Shown here piece by piece: positions 32,145 to 41,241 of a stretch of 64,000 nt of DNA. The stretch's first letter is position 1, and every line of letters starts with the position of its first letter. The notes below the pieces were generated by a model. The model searched no databases, was not told where the DNA came from, and saw only the letters and a program-made list of their open reading frames with translations. Position numbers and translations under genes: made by a program. The DNA is from an uncultured Collinsella sp. (GTDB taxonomy: Bacteria; Actinomycetota; Coriobacteriia; Coriobacteriales; Coriobacteriaceae), in contig UQIG01000004.1 of NCBI GenBank assembly GCA_900541135.1, positions 31,798-95,797 on the forward strand. The letters are read 5' to 3'.

Positions 32145-34150
32145 TATGCGAACTGGCTCAGATAGAGGTCGGCGTAGGCACCCTCGGCAGCCAGCAGCTC
32201 CTTATGCGTGCCCTGCTCGATAATGTTGCCGTGATCCATGACCAAGATCAGGTCGGCGTCCACGATCGTCGACAGGCGGTGCGCGATCACAAAGCTCGTG
32301 CGCCCGCGCATGAGCGCGTCCATGGCACGACCGATGGCAAGCTCGGTACGCGTATCCACGCTTGAGGTCGCCTCGTCCAGGATGAGAATCGCCGGGTTAT
32401 TGAGCAGCACGCGTGCGATGGTCAGCAGCTGACGCTGGCCCTGGCTGATGCTTTCGGCATCGTTGGCCACGCGCGTGTCGTAGCCCTGCGGCATGGTGCG
32501 CACAAAGAAGTCGACCTGCGCGGCGCGCGCAGCCGCCACGATCTCCTCACGCGTCGCCTCGGGACAGCCGTAGGCGATGTTTTCGGCAATCGCGCCATCG
32601 AACAGCCAGGCGTCCTGCAGCACCATGCCAAACTGCTGCCGTAGCTCGCCGCGGTCCATGCGGCTCGTATCCACGCCGTCGAGCGTAATACGCCCGCCGT
32701 CAATCTCGTAGAAGCGCATGAGCAGGTTGATGAGCGTCGTCTTGCCCGCGCCCGTGGTTCCCACCACGGCAATCTTCTGGCCCGGCTCGGCGGTAAACGA
32801 CACGTCGTGCATAAGCGGCTTGTCGGGCGAATAACCAAAGCGCACGTGCTCAAAGGAGACGCGACCCTCAACGCGACCCGGCAGCTTGGCGGCCTCGTCC
32901 GGCAGCGGATCGGCCTCCATCTCGGGCTCATCGAGCAGGTCGAACACGCGCTCCGCACTCGCCAACGCGCTCTGCAGCGAGTTGAAGGTAAACGACAGCT
33001 GCGTCATGGGTTCGGACGCCTCGTAGATAAACTGGAAGAACGCCTGGAACACGCCGACGGTCATGTGACCGGCAACCAGCATGCTGCAGCCCACCAGCGC
33101 GATCACGATCTGCGCCAAACGGCCGATAAAGCGCACCGCAGGGCCGACGGCATTGATCATAAAGTCGGCCTTGGCACTCACGCGTGCCAGCTCGCCCGAG
33201 GCCTCGTGCACCTCGGCAGAGCTCTGACGTTCGCGGTTAAACGCGCGGATCACCAGACGGCCCGAATAGCCTTCCTCGACCGCACTCGTAATCTTGGACA
33301 CCCACTCCTGACGCTCGCCCGTCACATCGTGTGTGCGGCGCGAGACGACCTTCGTCACCAGCAGCGACAGTGCCGTAAAGAACAGAAAGACGAGCGTAAG
33401 CTGCACGCTGAACACGAACATCACGCTCACGGCACCAACAACCGTGCCGATTGACACGAGCAGCTGCAGCAATCCGCGCTGCATGCTCTCGGACATCTTG
33501 TCCAGGTCGTTGGTCGCGCGGCTGACGACCTCGCCGGGACGATGCGCGTCAAAATAGGCGAGCGGCAGACGGTTGAGCTTTTGCGCGATGCGGTTGCGCA
33601 GGCGCAGATTGAGGCGTTCGGCCACGCTCGACATCAAAAAGCTCTGGAGCGCGTAGAACGAAGCGGCGGCCGTCCAAATCAAAAAGTAGATGAAGATAGT
33701 CCTGCCGCAGTTCTCCCAGGTGATGCTGAAGGTGGTGTCGTTGGCAAACGCCACCTGAATGTGGCTCCACAGCTCATCGATCACGCGGGCGCTATATGCC
33801 GGCGCAGCAGTGTTAAAGATGGCATAGAACACAATGCTCGCGAACACGATATAGAAGCGCCAATGGTCGCCGGCAGCCTCGCTCCACAGGCGGCGCACCG
33901 TCGCCCAGGTATCTCGAGGCGTCTCGTCCTCGTCTTCATCGTCCACGTCGCGCATACGCTCTGCCTCGGCGCGGGCGCGCTCGTCCTCGGCACGTTCGTT
34001 TTCCTCGTAGAGCGCTTGGCGGCGAGCCTCGCGCTCGGCTGCAGCCTTGGCGGCGTCATCCAGCTCGGGTGCCACGGCAGCCGTTTCCTCGACCAGTACC
34101 GCGGCAGCGGCGTCATCAACGCCGCCCTGCTTCTTGAGCTCCTCGGTCAT
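32144..34150 (-). CDS. ABC exporter half-transporter, catalytic subunit (pair 2)
   Basis: 668 residues. An extra ~75-residue, highly charged cytoplasmic N-terminus (EREARRQALYEENERAEDER, DDEDEDETP) precedes the six-helix exporter domain and the ATPase. Walker A is GTTGAGKTT, signature ISQGQ, Walker B ILILDEATSSVD with the catalytic Glu. GGAGG eight nt before ATG 34150 sets the start, one bp after the TAG of the partner gene. Forms a heterodimer with the 34152-35888 product. The organisation parallels pair 1 at 19511-23215, indicating paralogous systems; this one is under a MarR regulator. Confidence 0.92.
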   Translation of the reverse strand: MTEELKKQGGVDDAAAAVLVEETAAVAPELDDAAKAAAEREARRQALYEENERAEDERARAEAERMRDVDDEDEDETPRDTWATVRRLWSEAAGDHWRFYIVFASIVFYAIFNTAAPAYSARVIDELWSHIQVAFANDTTFSITWENCGRTIFIYFLIWTAAASFYALQSFLMSSVAERLNLRLRNRIAQKLNRLPLAYFDAHRPGEVVSRATNDLDKMSESMQRGLLQLLVSIGTVVGAVSVMFVFSVQLTLVFLFFTALSLLVTKVVSRRTHDVTGERQEWVSKITSAVEEGYSGRLVIRAFNRERQSSAEVHEASGELARVSAKADFMINAVGPAVRFIGRLAQIVIALVGCSMLVAGHMTVGVFQAFFQFIYEASEPMTQLSFTFNSLQSALASAERVFDLLDEPEMEADPLPDEAAKLPGRVEGRVSFEHVRFGYSPDKPLMHDVSFTAEPGQKIAVVGTTGAGKTTLINLLMRFYEIDGGRITLDGVDTSRMDRGELRQQFGMVLQDAWLFDGAIAENIAYGCPEATREEIVAAARAAQVDFFVRTMPQGYDTRVANDAESISQGQRQLLTIARVLLNNPAILILDEATSSVDTRTELAIGRAMDALMRGRTSFVIAHRLSTIVDADLILVMDHGNIIEQGTHKELLAAEGAYADLYLSQFA

Positions 34151-34151
34151 G

Positions 34152-35888
34152 CTACTCACCTCCCTTCATCTGCGATTCCGCGATGGCGCGGTACACCTCG
34201 CAGGTTTCCATAAGCTCGCCATGCGTGCCCAAGCCCACAACCTCGCCATCCTTGAGCACGACGATCTGGTCGGCGTGCAAGATCGTCGAGATGCGCTGCG
34301 CGATGATGAGCACCGCAGCGTCACGCGTCTCGTCTTGCAACGCATGACGCAGGGCGGCATCGGTCTTAAAGTCCAGGGCCGAAAAACTGTCATCGAAGAT
34401 ATATAGATCGGCATGCTTCATGAGCGCGCGAGCAATGGCCAGGCGCTGGCGCTGGCCGCCTGAAAAGTTCGTGCCACCCTGCGCCACCGGGGTATCGAGC
34501 CCCTGCGGCTGATCGAGTACAAAGGTGCTCTGGGCAACCTCAAGCGCGTGAAGCATGTCGGTCTCGGTCGCGTCCTCGTTGCCAAAGCGCAGATTACTTG
34601 CCACGGTGCCCGAGAACAGCCACGCCTTCTGCGGCACATAGGCGATGTGTCCACGGATCTCATCTTGCGAAAGCTCGCGCAGATCGACACCGTCCAGGCG
34701 AATGGCGCCCTTGGTGGCATCGTGGAAGCGCAGCAAGAGCTTGGCCACCGTCGACTTGCCCGAACCCGTCGAGCCGACGATTGCGGTCGTCTGACCGCGA
34801 CGACAGGCAAAGCTCAGGTCGCACAGGGTGTCCTCGTCGGCATCGTCAAAGCGAAACGACATGTGGTCGAACATGGCCACCGCATCGGCTTCGTCTTGGG
34901 GCTCGCGCGCCCCGTCATCCAGCGTGCGCTCGCCATCGACGATGCTCGGCTCAATCTCCAACACCTGCTGCGCACGGTTCAGGCACGCGGCAGCACGCGG
35001 AAGCGTCAGCACCACCATCTGGGCCGTCATCACAAAGAACAGGATCAGAATTGCATACTCCAGCACCGCCGAGATACTCGCAATCTGCATGGCGTGGGCG
35101 CCTACGCGGTTGCCGCCCACCCACAGCACCGCCACCTCGGCGATGTTCATCAAAAAGAAGCTTGAGCTGTCGAGGCCCACAAACAGGTGGTTGACTTTGA
35201 TGGCGTTGGCGGCGTATTCGCTAAACACCTCGTCCAGACGCCGTTCCTCGTGGCGCTCCTTGTTAAACGCACGGATGACGCGCACGCCCACAATATTCTC
35301 GCGCAGCACCACGTTCATGCGGTCGATAAAGCCCTGTAGGCGCATAAAGATCGGAGCCGCGTTGGCAACCGTAAAGACCGCCGCCACCAGCACAATCGCA
35401 ACGACTACGCCCAGAAGCGTGCCCATGGCGGGATCGATAAACCAGGCGAATATGATGCCCGCCACAGCCAAAAACGGCACGGGCAGCACCAGCTGAATCG
35501 TCTGCAGAATCGCCTGCTGAATCACGTTGATGTCGTTGAGCGAGCGCGTGATCATCGATCCGGTGCCAAAGCGCTCAAAATCGCTGGCCGCGAGCTCGAG
35601 CGATTTGTCGTACACGGCATTGCGGATATCGCAGGCCACGTTGGCGGCCAGGCGCGCCGAAAGATAGCAGCCCAACACCGTGCCGCCGCTGGCCATGCCG
35701 GTCGCGATAAGCATGTACAGGCCGTTGCGTAAAATATAGTCGATGTCGCCCGTGGTAATACCGGTGTTGACCATGTTCGCCAGCATCGTGGGAACCAACA
35801 GCGTACCGACGTTATCTATCAGCACCGCAAACAGCGTCACCGCAATCAGACCGCGGTACGGCCTCATAAACCTCATTAAGAGTCGCAT
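34152..35888 (-). CDS. ABC exporter half-transporter, degenerate-site subunit (pair 2)
   Basis: 578 residues: membrane domain (~15-300) then ATPase. Walker A GSTGSGKST and signature FSGGQ are canonical, but Walker B is LYIFDDSFSALD, with Asp replacing the catalytic Glu; the usual degenerate half of a heterodimeric exporter. Its start (35888) lies inside the last codons of the MarR gene (overlap 13 bp), so marR and both transporter genes form one translationally coupled operon. Probably a multidrug or toxic-compound exporter induced when MarR is released (inference). Confidence 0.92.
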   Translation of the reverse strand: MRLLMRFMRPYRGLIAVTLFAVLIDNVGTLLVPTMLANMVNTGITTGDIDYILRNGLYMLIATGMASGGTVLGCYLSARLAANVACDIRNAVYDKSLELAASDFERFGTGSMITRSLNDINVIQQAILQTIQLVLPVPFLAVAGIIFAWFIDPAMGTLLGVVVAIVLVAAVFTVANAAPIFMRLQGFIDRMNVVLRENIVGVRVIRAFNKERHEERRLDEVFSEYAANAIKVNHLFVGLDSSSFFLMNIAEVAVLWVGGNRVGAHAMQIASISAVLEYAILILFFVMTAQMVVLTLPRAAACLNRAQQVLEIEPSIVDGERTLDDGAREPQDEADAVAMFDHMSFRFDDADEDTLCDLSFACRRGQTTAIVGSTGSGKSTVAKLLLRFHDATKGAIRLDGVDLRELSQDEIRGHIAYVPQKAWLFSGTVASNLRFGNEDATETDMLHALEVAQSTFVLDQPQGLDTPVAQGGTNFSGGQRQRLAIARALMKHADLYIFDDSFSALDFKTDAALRHALQDETRDAAVLIIAQRISTILHADQIVVLKDGEVVGLGTHGELMETCEVYRAIAESQMKGGE

Positions 35889-36376
35889 GTGTCCCCCTCG
35901 CCCTTATCGTCAGCCTCGTTCTCGGCGGCCACTTGCCGTTTAAATGCCTCGCACTCTTCGTTAAGAACATGGGAGAACTTACCGACCAAGCGCATGATCT
36001 CGCGCTGTTCCCACGGCTCGAGCGCCTCGAATGCCTGTTGCTCGGCTTTTTGCGCCGGCAACGCGTAGCGCTTGGCAAACTGCACGCCTTCTTCGGTCAG
36101 GCTCACAACCTTGTTCTTACGACTGCCTTCGGCAAACTCCAACGTTGCGAAGCCCCGCGCCGCCAAGGTTTTAATTGCCGAATTGATGGTCTGCTTGCTG
36201 TAGAACCATTCGCTTGTCAGACGGCTTACGGCAATACTGCCGCCCGCCGTGCTGGTATCGACGAGCATCCAGTAAGCGCAGTCCGAAAGGCCGCAGGCAC
36301 GCGAGAACTCCGAATAGATATGGTCGAGTCCATTGAGCAACCGGTCGAAGTCGACCAGTTTAACCGCATCATTCAT
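35876..36376 (-). CDS. MarR-family regulator of the ABC exporter operon
   Basis: 166 residues. Winged helix-turn-helix: LTSEWFYSKQTINSAIKTLAARGFATLEF (~53-81) with the wing EGSRKNKVVSLTEEG (~82-96), flanked by dimerising helices. First gene of the marR-ABC-ABC operon, overlapping the next gene by 13 bp. Two repeated operator-like sequences overlap and follow its promoter (36394-36452), consistent with autorepression. The effector is unknown. Confidence 0.9.
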   Translation of the reverse strand: MNDAVKLVDFDRLLNGLDHIYSEFSRACGLSDCAYWMLVDTSTAGGSIAVSRLTSEWFYSKQTINSAIKTLAARGFATLEFAEGSRKNKVVSLTEEGVQFAKRYALPAQKAEQQAFEALEPWEQREIMRLVGKFSHVLNEECEAFKRQVAAENEADDKGEGDTCDS

Positions 36377-36393
36377 CTATCCCACCATTCGAT

Positions 36394-36452
36394 TGTCCGA
36401 TTTTTGACCAATTTTATGTCTCTAGATTAGTCCGAGTTTTGACTATCGTCAA
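36394..36452 (-). promoter_or_regulatory. Promoter and twin operators of the marR-ABC operon
   Basis: Minus strand: TTGACG (36447-36452), 17-bp spacer, TAATCT (36424-36429). One operator candidate, TAGTCAAAACTCGGACTA (36428-36445), fills the spacer; a second, TGGTCAAAAATCGGACAA (36393-36410), lies 35 bp further on, after the start site. Both fit TRGTC-N8-GACWA, an inverted repeat. The placement suits repression by the MarR protein encoded directly downstream. Confidence 0.7.
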
Positions 36453-36495
36453 CAGCCTCTCCGCAAATGCGTGCACTTTTATGGCCTATCGGCAG

Positions 36496-36531
36496 AAAAA
36501 GACCGCCGGCGCGGGGGCGGCGCCAGCGGTC
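36496..36531 (-). terminator. Terminator of the 96-residue protein gene
   Basis: On the minus strand GACCGC-tGGCGCCG...CGCCG-GCGGTC followed by TTTTT. Confidence 0.75.
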
Positions 36532-36557
36532 ACGTGAAAATCGGGTTTTATTGCCTG

Positions 36558-36848
36558 TTAAGCGGCGACGGCCTCATAGACCGTAGCGCCCGAGAAGCTG
36601 TCATGCAGGCTCTTGCCGGCAATCCACGGCAGCTCGACGACCTCGCAGACCGTGTTGACCAACTCAGAACAGTCAGTAAAGTGGCCCTTGTCGTTGAGGG
36701 CCTCGCAATCCTGAACACGCCAATAGCCATCGGTGTGCGTGATGTAGTACTCGTGATCGTTGATCGACACGAAAGCGCGCGTCTTGGAACGCAGCAGCTT
36801 CAGAAATCCTTCGAAATCGGTCTCGACGACATCTCCAGCCTGGAACAT
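36558..36848 (-). CDS. Small conserved-looking cytoplasmic protein, unknown
   Basis: 96 residues with no membrane segment or signal. The sequence (FQAGDVVETDFEGFLKLLRS, then INDHEYYITHTDGYWRVQDCEALN) looks like a small globular alpha/beta protein. Strong AGGAGG 7 nt before ATG 36848, and a good terminator 27 bp downstream, show it is a real single-gene unit. No family recognised. Confidence 0.75.
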   Translation of the reverse strand: MFQAGDVVETDFEGFLKLLRSKTRAFVSINDHEYYITHTDGYWRVQDCEALNDKGHFTDCSELVNTVCEVVELPWIAGKSLHDSFSGATVYEAVAA

Positions 36849-36952
36849 GATGTTACCTCCTGGCCCGGCGCCACCACGGCGCATTGATAAACGTTGGCAC
36901 TCCTTTAGTAAAACCTTTATCAGAGGTTATGCGTTCGTCATTTAGGCAAGTG

Positions 36953-36992
36953 GTAAAAAACCGCAGGGTAGACGGGATAAAACGTTTAACCA
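36953..36992. mobile_element. Fragment of the MITE-like family
   Basis: AAAAAACCGCAGGGTAGACG followed by GG and ACGTTTAACC matches an interior segment and one terminal repeat of the elements at 2584 and 25066, with the part between deleted. Upstream of the nitroreductase at 37143. Confidence 0.55.
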
Positions 36993-37142
36993 TCCCATTT
37001 GTTTGTCACATTCTGAAGGTACTTTTATGCAAACCTACTTTCCCAATTGGAATCTATCCTTTTGGCCGGGCAATTGACCGTCTATCGTTTGAGCCCGACG
37101 GGTATGAACGGGGCATCTGCAACGCCACCGCAAGGAGACACC

Positions 37143-37664
37143 ATGGAGACTATCGAAGCACTCATTCACCGCCGCAGCTGCCGCAACTACAGCGATCGTC
37201 CCGTCGAGGCCGAAAAGCTTGCACGTATTATCGAAGCCGGCCAATATGCACCGAGCGGCATGGGCCGCCAGCCGGTGACGTTTGTCGCCGTCACCGACCC
37301 CGCGACCGTCGAGCGTCTCTCGCAGCTCAACGCGCAAGTCATGGGCAGCAACAGCGACCCCTTCTATGGCGCCAAGACCGTTGTGGTGGTGCTGGTTGAC
37401 CGCAGCGTGCCCACACATCTGGAAGATGGCTCGCTCGCCATGGGCAACTTGCTCAACGCCGCTTATGCGCTGGGTGTCGATTCGTGCTGGATTCACCGCG
37501 CGCATGAGGTCTTTGACTCGCCCGAGGGCCTGGAGCTGCTGGCCAGCTGGGGCCTGCCCGCCGACGGCAGTCTGCGCGGTGTCGGTAACTGCATTCTTGG
37601 CTACGCCGAGGACACGCTACCCGAGGCAAAGCCGCGCCGCGACAACATCATCTACGTAAGGTAA
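37143..37664 (+). CDS. Short nitroreductase-family protein
   Basis: 173 residues, the compact class of FMN-dependent nitroreductases. Signatures: IEALIHRRSCRNYSDRPV (~4-21), AGQYAPSGMGRQPV (~32-45), GNLLNAAYALGVDSCWIHRA and the C-terminal ILGYAEDTLPEAKPRRDNII. Uses NAD(P)H to reduce an unidentified acceptor. AAGGAG at 37131-37136 fixes the start at ATG 37143. Much shorter than, and only distantly similar to, the protein at 14729-15604. Confidence 0.88.
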   Translation: METIEALIHRRSCRNYSDRPVEAEKLARIIEAGQYAPSGMGRQPVTFVAVTDPATVERLSQLNAQVMGSNSDPFYGAKTVVVVLVDRSVPTHLEDGSLAMGNLLNAAYALGVDSCWIHRAHEVFDSPEGLELLASWGLPADGSLRGVGNCILGYAEDTLPEAKPRRDNIIYVR

Positions 37665-37668
37665 TTAG

Positions 37669-37694
37669 TTCCGCCGTTCTACCGAACGGCGGGC
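37669..37694 (+). terminator. Terminator-like hairpin
   Basis: CCGCCGTTC-tacc-GAACGGCGG shortly after the nitroreductase stop. No strong T-run. Confidence 0.6.
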
Positions 37695-37844
37695 TCGTTG
37701 ACGCTGCGCGGGCCGCATTCACGCCAATCTGACGTTCAATTTCGAGGGCACGACCAGAAGGTCAGCGCCCTCTCATTTCACGTCACCTTGGCGCAAATGC
37801 GGCTCGCTCGCTTTTGGCGACTGACATCGAATGAGCCACTGTCT

Positions 37845-37884
37845 TGGGCAGCTAAAAAAGCCCCGTCCCAAATTTGCTGCCCCA
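37845..37884. repeat. GGGACGG-family hairpin with GGGCAGC arms
   Basis: GGGCAGC and GCTGCCC enclose TAAAAAAGCCCCGTCCCAAA plus TTT. The enclosed block is the same as in the arms at 19390-19500, but the flanking arms are different and still complementary. Confidence 0.75.
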
Positions 37885-37892
37885 CTCGCAAC

Positions 37893-38468
37893 TTATCCCG
37901 CCGATGGAGTTGTTGCCGTTTCATTTGCCTGGGCCGTTTCGACGTCGTCGCCTTGCTTGTCTTCGTCCTTTTGCGCATCGGCGATGGTGGAGGCCGCCGC
38001 GACGATACCGCGCTGGGGCGCAACGCCCGTCTGGGTCTGTGCGCCCTCGACAACTTCTGTGCCTGCATGCGCGAGCTCGGGCGATTTAAACATTGCGTCC
38101 AAGTTGGCGCCACCGCCGGCATATCCGAGCGCAGCGAGCGCGATGACGATCACCGCAACGACGGCCACGATCGGCACATAACGATGCCAACCAGCAGGAT
38201 TGAGCCCGCTGCGGCGAGCCGCCCCGCGGCTGATGTAGCCGAGCGTTCCGTCGTGCTTGAGCTTTGAGCCCACCACGCGTTTGCGGCCCCACAGCGAGGA
38301 CTCTGCCTGCATTGCCAAGCGGGCGCTTGCCGAAGGATAGCCGTATTTAGTGCGCTTGAACGAGCCATCAAACCCCGAGGCGTGTTTGCCCCACGTCACC
38401 GATGTCGTGCGTCGGTTAACCGGCGCGGCGCTCCGCCTTCTGCGGCTCGGTTTTGAAGTCTCAGCCAT
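37893..38468 (-). CDS. Single-pass membrane protein with basic N-terminus, unknown
   Basis: 191 residues. A strongly basic N-terminal half (KPSRRRRSAAPVNRRTTSV; WGRKRVVGSKLK) leads to one membrane helix (YVPIVAVVAVIVIALAALGYAGG, ~97-119), then an Ala/Gln/Asp-rich acidic outer tail. Topology by the positive-inside rule: N-terminus in the cytoplasm. GAGG lies only 4 nt before ATG 38468. No recognised family; a role at the nucleoid or cell division machinery would be a guess. Confidence 0.65.
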   Translation of the reverse strand: MAETSKPSRRRRSAAPVNRRTTSVTWGKHASGFDGSFKRTKYGYPSASARLAMQAESSLWGRKRVVGSKLKHDGTLGYISRGAARRSGLNPAGWHRYVPIVAVVAVIVIALAALGYAGGGANLDAMFKSPELAHAGTEVVEGAQTQTGVAPQRGIVAAASTIADAQKDEDKQGDDVETAQANETATTPSAG

Positions 38469-38552
38469 ATGCCCTCGCACGCCGTAACCAAATCGAAACA
38501 ATAACGCTTTGGACTGTAGCACACGCGTCGCGCGCGGTCACGGGCGCCTCGC

Positions 38553-39770
38553 TCAACGGTCATCGTCCTTCAGCAAGCGCCACAGCGTTGTACGGCTTAT
38601 GCCCAGCACCTCCGCCGCACGGGTTCGGTTGCCGTGGAGATGGTCTACAACCAGATGCGCGATATCTCGCTCGGTATCGGCCAGCGGTCGCAGGATATAC
38701 AGGTCACTTTCGAGCGTCGGGGCGCCAAAGGTTGCGGTCTTAATCACGTCCTCTTGGGCGAGCACTTCCTCCGCCACAGCTCGGTCCACCGTGCCCGTCC
38801 CCGCCAATATATACAGTCGTTCCGAGACCTCGCGGAGCTGCAGATAATTGCGCGGCCAGCGGTAAGCATCGAGCGTCTTCGTCGCCGCGGCAGACAGCGT
38901 GGGTGCTGCCGTCTCAAATGCATCAGCGAGATATTCCAAATAGCGCGCAACCTTCGTCGACGCGGCTCCCTGCTCGGCGATTGCCGGCGCCACGCTCACC
39001 GCGCAGGCGAAGCGCTCGGTCACAAACGCGGCTTGATCACTTTCGCCGCCGCCCGGCATGTCATTCGCTGTCAGCACCACATGGCAGCGCGTCGCCAACG
39101 CGGTGTCGGTCATCGTGGAGACCAGCTCGCGGAGGCGCTGGGGGCCAACCGCGTTCCAGCCCTCAATGCAAAGGGTCAGCCCCGTTTGGAACAACGGCGA
39201 TTCGGCGCTTTTGAGCACATGGCGCCAACCGCGCTCGGTGAGCTCATCGAGCGCAACGGAAACAAAGGGCTGACCGGCAAAAGGACCGTCCAGATAGAGG
39301 CGCCTGGCGATCTCGACCTGACCCGCTCCCAGCTCGCCCTCGAGCATAAGGGGCACACCGCGCGCGTAACTCTCTGCAACCGGCGCAGCCACCGAGGCCG
39401 CCCCCTCAACGATGCCGTACGCGCTCGATTCGTAGCGGGCCTCAACTTCGTCGGCGTTGAGCCACTCGATACCCGCATGCGTCGCGGCACCGCGCACCTC
39501 GCGGACCACGACGACCCAAAGGCCCCCGCCCTCTTTGTCGGTGGGGCGAACGGTCAGGCTCAGGCGCGTACCCTCACGCCCCATAACCAGACGCGCGCCG
39601 TCTCCTATACGGTCGAGGCGCTCAGCGACAAAAGTCGCCACACCCCGCTCAAGCGCCGCGTCATTCATGGTCGAGATCGCGACGTCCCCACGCGCATCGA
39701 TCGCCAATGTCGATGCCCCGGCAGCAGCCAGGGCATCGGTCAAGATGTTCAGCTTGGCATCGCTATCCAT
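38553..39770 (-). CDS. NtrC/Fis-type regulator with a degenerate AAA+ domain
   Basis: 405 residues. N-terminal ~130 residues form a PAS/roadblock-like sensor region. The middle (~150-330) resembles the sigma-54 activator AAA+ domain, but the P-loop is LEGELGAGQVEIARRLY (Lys of GxxGxGK replaced) and no GAFTGA loop is seen, so ATP-driven sigma-54 activation is unlikely. The C-terminus is a Fis-type helix-turn-helix (NRTRAAEVLGISRTTLWRLL). Probably a DNA-binding regulator that does not need sigma-54. A palindrome near 39828-39841 lies just upstream. ATG 39770 with GGGG upstream. Confidence 0.75.
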   Translation of the reverse strand: MDSDAKLNILTDALAAAGASTLAIDARGDVAISTMNDAALERGVATFVAERLDRIGDGARLVMGREGTRLSLTVRPTDKEGGGLWVVVVREVRGAATHAGIEWLNADEVEARYESSAYGIVEGAASVAAPVAESYARGVPLMLEGELGAGQVEIARRLYLDGPFAGQPFVSVALDELTERGWRHVLKSAESPLFQTGLTLCIEGWNAVGPQRLRELVSTMTDTALATRCHVVLTANDMPGGGESDQAAFVTERFACAVSVAPAIAEQGAASTKVARYLEYLADAFETAAPTLSAAATKTLDAYRWPRNYLQLREVSERLYILAGTGTVDRAVAEEVLAQEDVIKTATFGAPTLESDLYILRPLADTERDIAHLVVDHLHGNRTRAAEVLGISRTTLWRLLKDDDR

Positions 39771-39827
39771 GATTTGCCCCTGTCTGCAGCGACGTGCAAC
39801 CGCCGGCGGTCGCACGACCGAGTGTTT

Positions 39828-39841
39828 CAAAATTGAACGAT
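39828..39841. promoter_or_regulatory. Candidate operator upstream of the Fis-type regulator
   Basis: TTTCAAAATTGAAC contains the palindrome TTCAAAATTGAA-like core, ~60 bp upstream of the regulator start. Autoregulation is inference. Confidence 0.3.
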
Positions 39842-39896
39842 ATTGCTCACCAAACACTATAGGGCAGAAAGCGCCGTCCTGCGAGTATAGGTATTG

Positions 39897-39922
39897 CCCC
39901 GCATCGCCATCCTGGCGGGGCG
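39897..39922. terminator. Terminator-like hairpin between YeiH-type gene and regulator
   Basis: CCCCGC-atcgccatcct-GCGGGG; separates the transcript from 41078-40044 from the regulator gene. No long U-run. Confidence 0.5.
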
Positions 39923-40043
39923 ATAAGAGCTCTTCGGGACTTATAAACCTGCGGACAAGCCATACCCGCAAGAGCTCCTATCGCTCCACCGTGAGAATGC
40001 GCTCGCCAGCACGCAGCACGCAGCACGCAAATAAGCTACTTCT

Positions 40044-41078
40044 CTACCAGATTCCCAGCACGTGTTGCATTCCCAAACTCATGCACGCAATGCCAATCCA
40101 GCAGCAAAAGCCCAATGCGATGGGCTTGCCGCCCTTTTTGACCAGCTCGACGATATCGGTATTAAAACCAATAGCCGCCATGGCCATCACGATAAAGAAC
40201 TTTGACAGCTCCTTGATGGGCGCCGTGATGGACACAGGAAGCTGAAACACCGTGGTGATCACGCTCGCCAGCACAAAGAACAGCACGAACATGGGAAACG
40301 CGCGTTTAAGCGAGAACGTGCTTTTGGCGTCGCCGCCGGCCTTGCGCGCCAGATGCATCTGCCAGCATGCGAGAACCAACGTGATGGGAATAATGGCCAG
40401 CGTCCTGGTGAGCTTGACCACCGTGGCGCTCTCGAGCACATTGGCGCCGGGATGCATGCTGTCCCAAGCGCTCGCCGCAGCCGTTACGGACGAGGTGTCG
40501 TTGATGGCGGTACCGGCAAACAGGCCAAAGCCCTCGTTGGTCAGCCCGAGCATGCCGCCGAGCGTTGGAAACACGAGCGCCGCGATAACATTAAACAGGA
40601 AGATGACCGAAATGGCCTGGGCAATCTCGCGATCGTCGGCATCGATGACGGGCGCTGTCGCAGCGATGGCCGAACCGCCGCAAATCGACGAACCCACACC
40701 TACAAGCGTCGCGATCTTACCCGGCACGTTCATAACGCGGCAGAGCACAAAGGCGATGACAAGCGAGGTCGAGATTGTCGCCACGATAATCGGCAGCGAC
40801 TGGGCGCCCTTGGACAGGATCTGGGAGAGGTTCATGCCAAAGCCAAGCAGGATAACCGCGTACTGCAAGACTTTTTTGGACGTATAGGTGACGCCGGCAG
40901 CGAGCGGTTCGCGACGATTCTTGGGAAAGACGAGCGCCAGGACCATGCCAAAGAGGATGGCAAACACCGGACCGCCGACCACTTCAATTTGTTTGCCGAG
41001 CAACGTCGCGGGAATGGCGATGATCAGGCAGAACAAGACGCCTTTCCAGCGCTCGCGTACGAAATTTGCCAGTTGCAT
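40044..41078 (-). CDS. YeiH/UPF0324 family membrane protein (putative sulfate exporter)
   Basis: 344 residues, about 10 membrane helices. Family sequences: GPVFAILFGMVLAL, LQYAVILLGFGMNLSQIL, GVGSSICGGSAIAATAPVI, GTAINDTSSVTAAAS, and a C-terminal AMAAIGFNTDIVELVKKGGKP. Members are annotated as putative sulfate exporters on slight evidence; some respond to taurine or oxidative stress via a neighbouring LysR regulator. Here the divergent neighbour is a GntR regulator (41242) instead. AAGGA seven nt before ATG 41078. Confidence 0.88.
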   Translation of the reverse strand: MQLANFVRERWKGVLFCLIIAIPATLLGKQIEVVGGPVFAILFGMVLALVFPKNRREPLAAGVTYTSKKVLQYAVILLGFGMNLSQILSKGAQSLPIIVATISTSLVIAFVLCRVMNVPGKIATLVGVGSSICGGSAIAATAPVIDADDREIAQAISVIFLFNVIAALVFPTLGGMLGLTNEGFGLFAGTAINDTSSVTAAASAWDSMHPGANVLESATVVKLTRTLAIIPITLVLACWQMHLARKAGGDAKSTFSLKRAFPMFVLFFVLASVITTVFQLPVSITAPIKELSKFFIVMAMAAIGFNTDIVELVKKGGKPIALGFCCWIGIACMSLGMQHVLGIW

Positions 41079-41241
41079 ATGGGATTCCTTCTTTCTATTT
41101 CACGTTTGCGACGGCTTATGATACGGCAACATTGAGCGCAGCCTTGCGCAAACACAGACTAAGATGCCGCAATAGTTCTCAGGCAACAGCCGAATTGCCC
41201 ACCGCGGAGAGCTGATTCGCGGCATAATTAACAACTGACAT

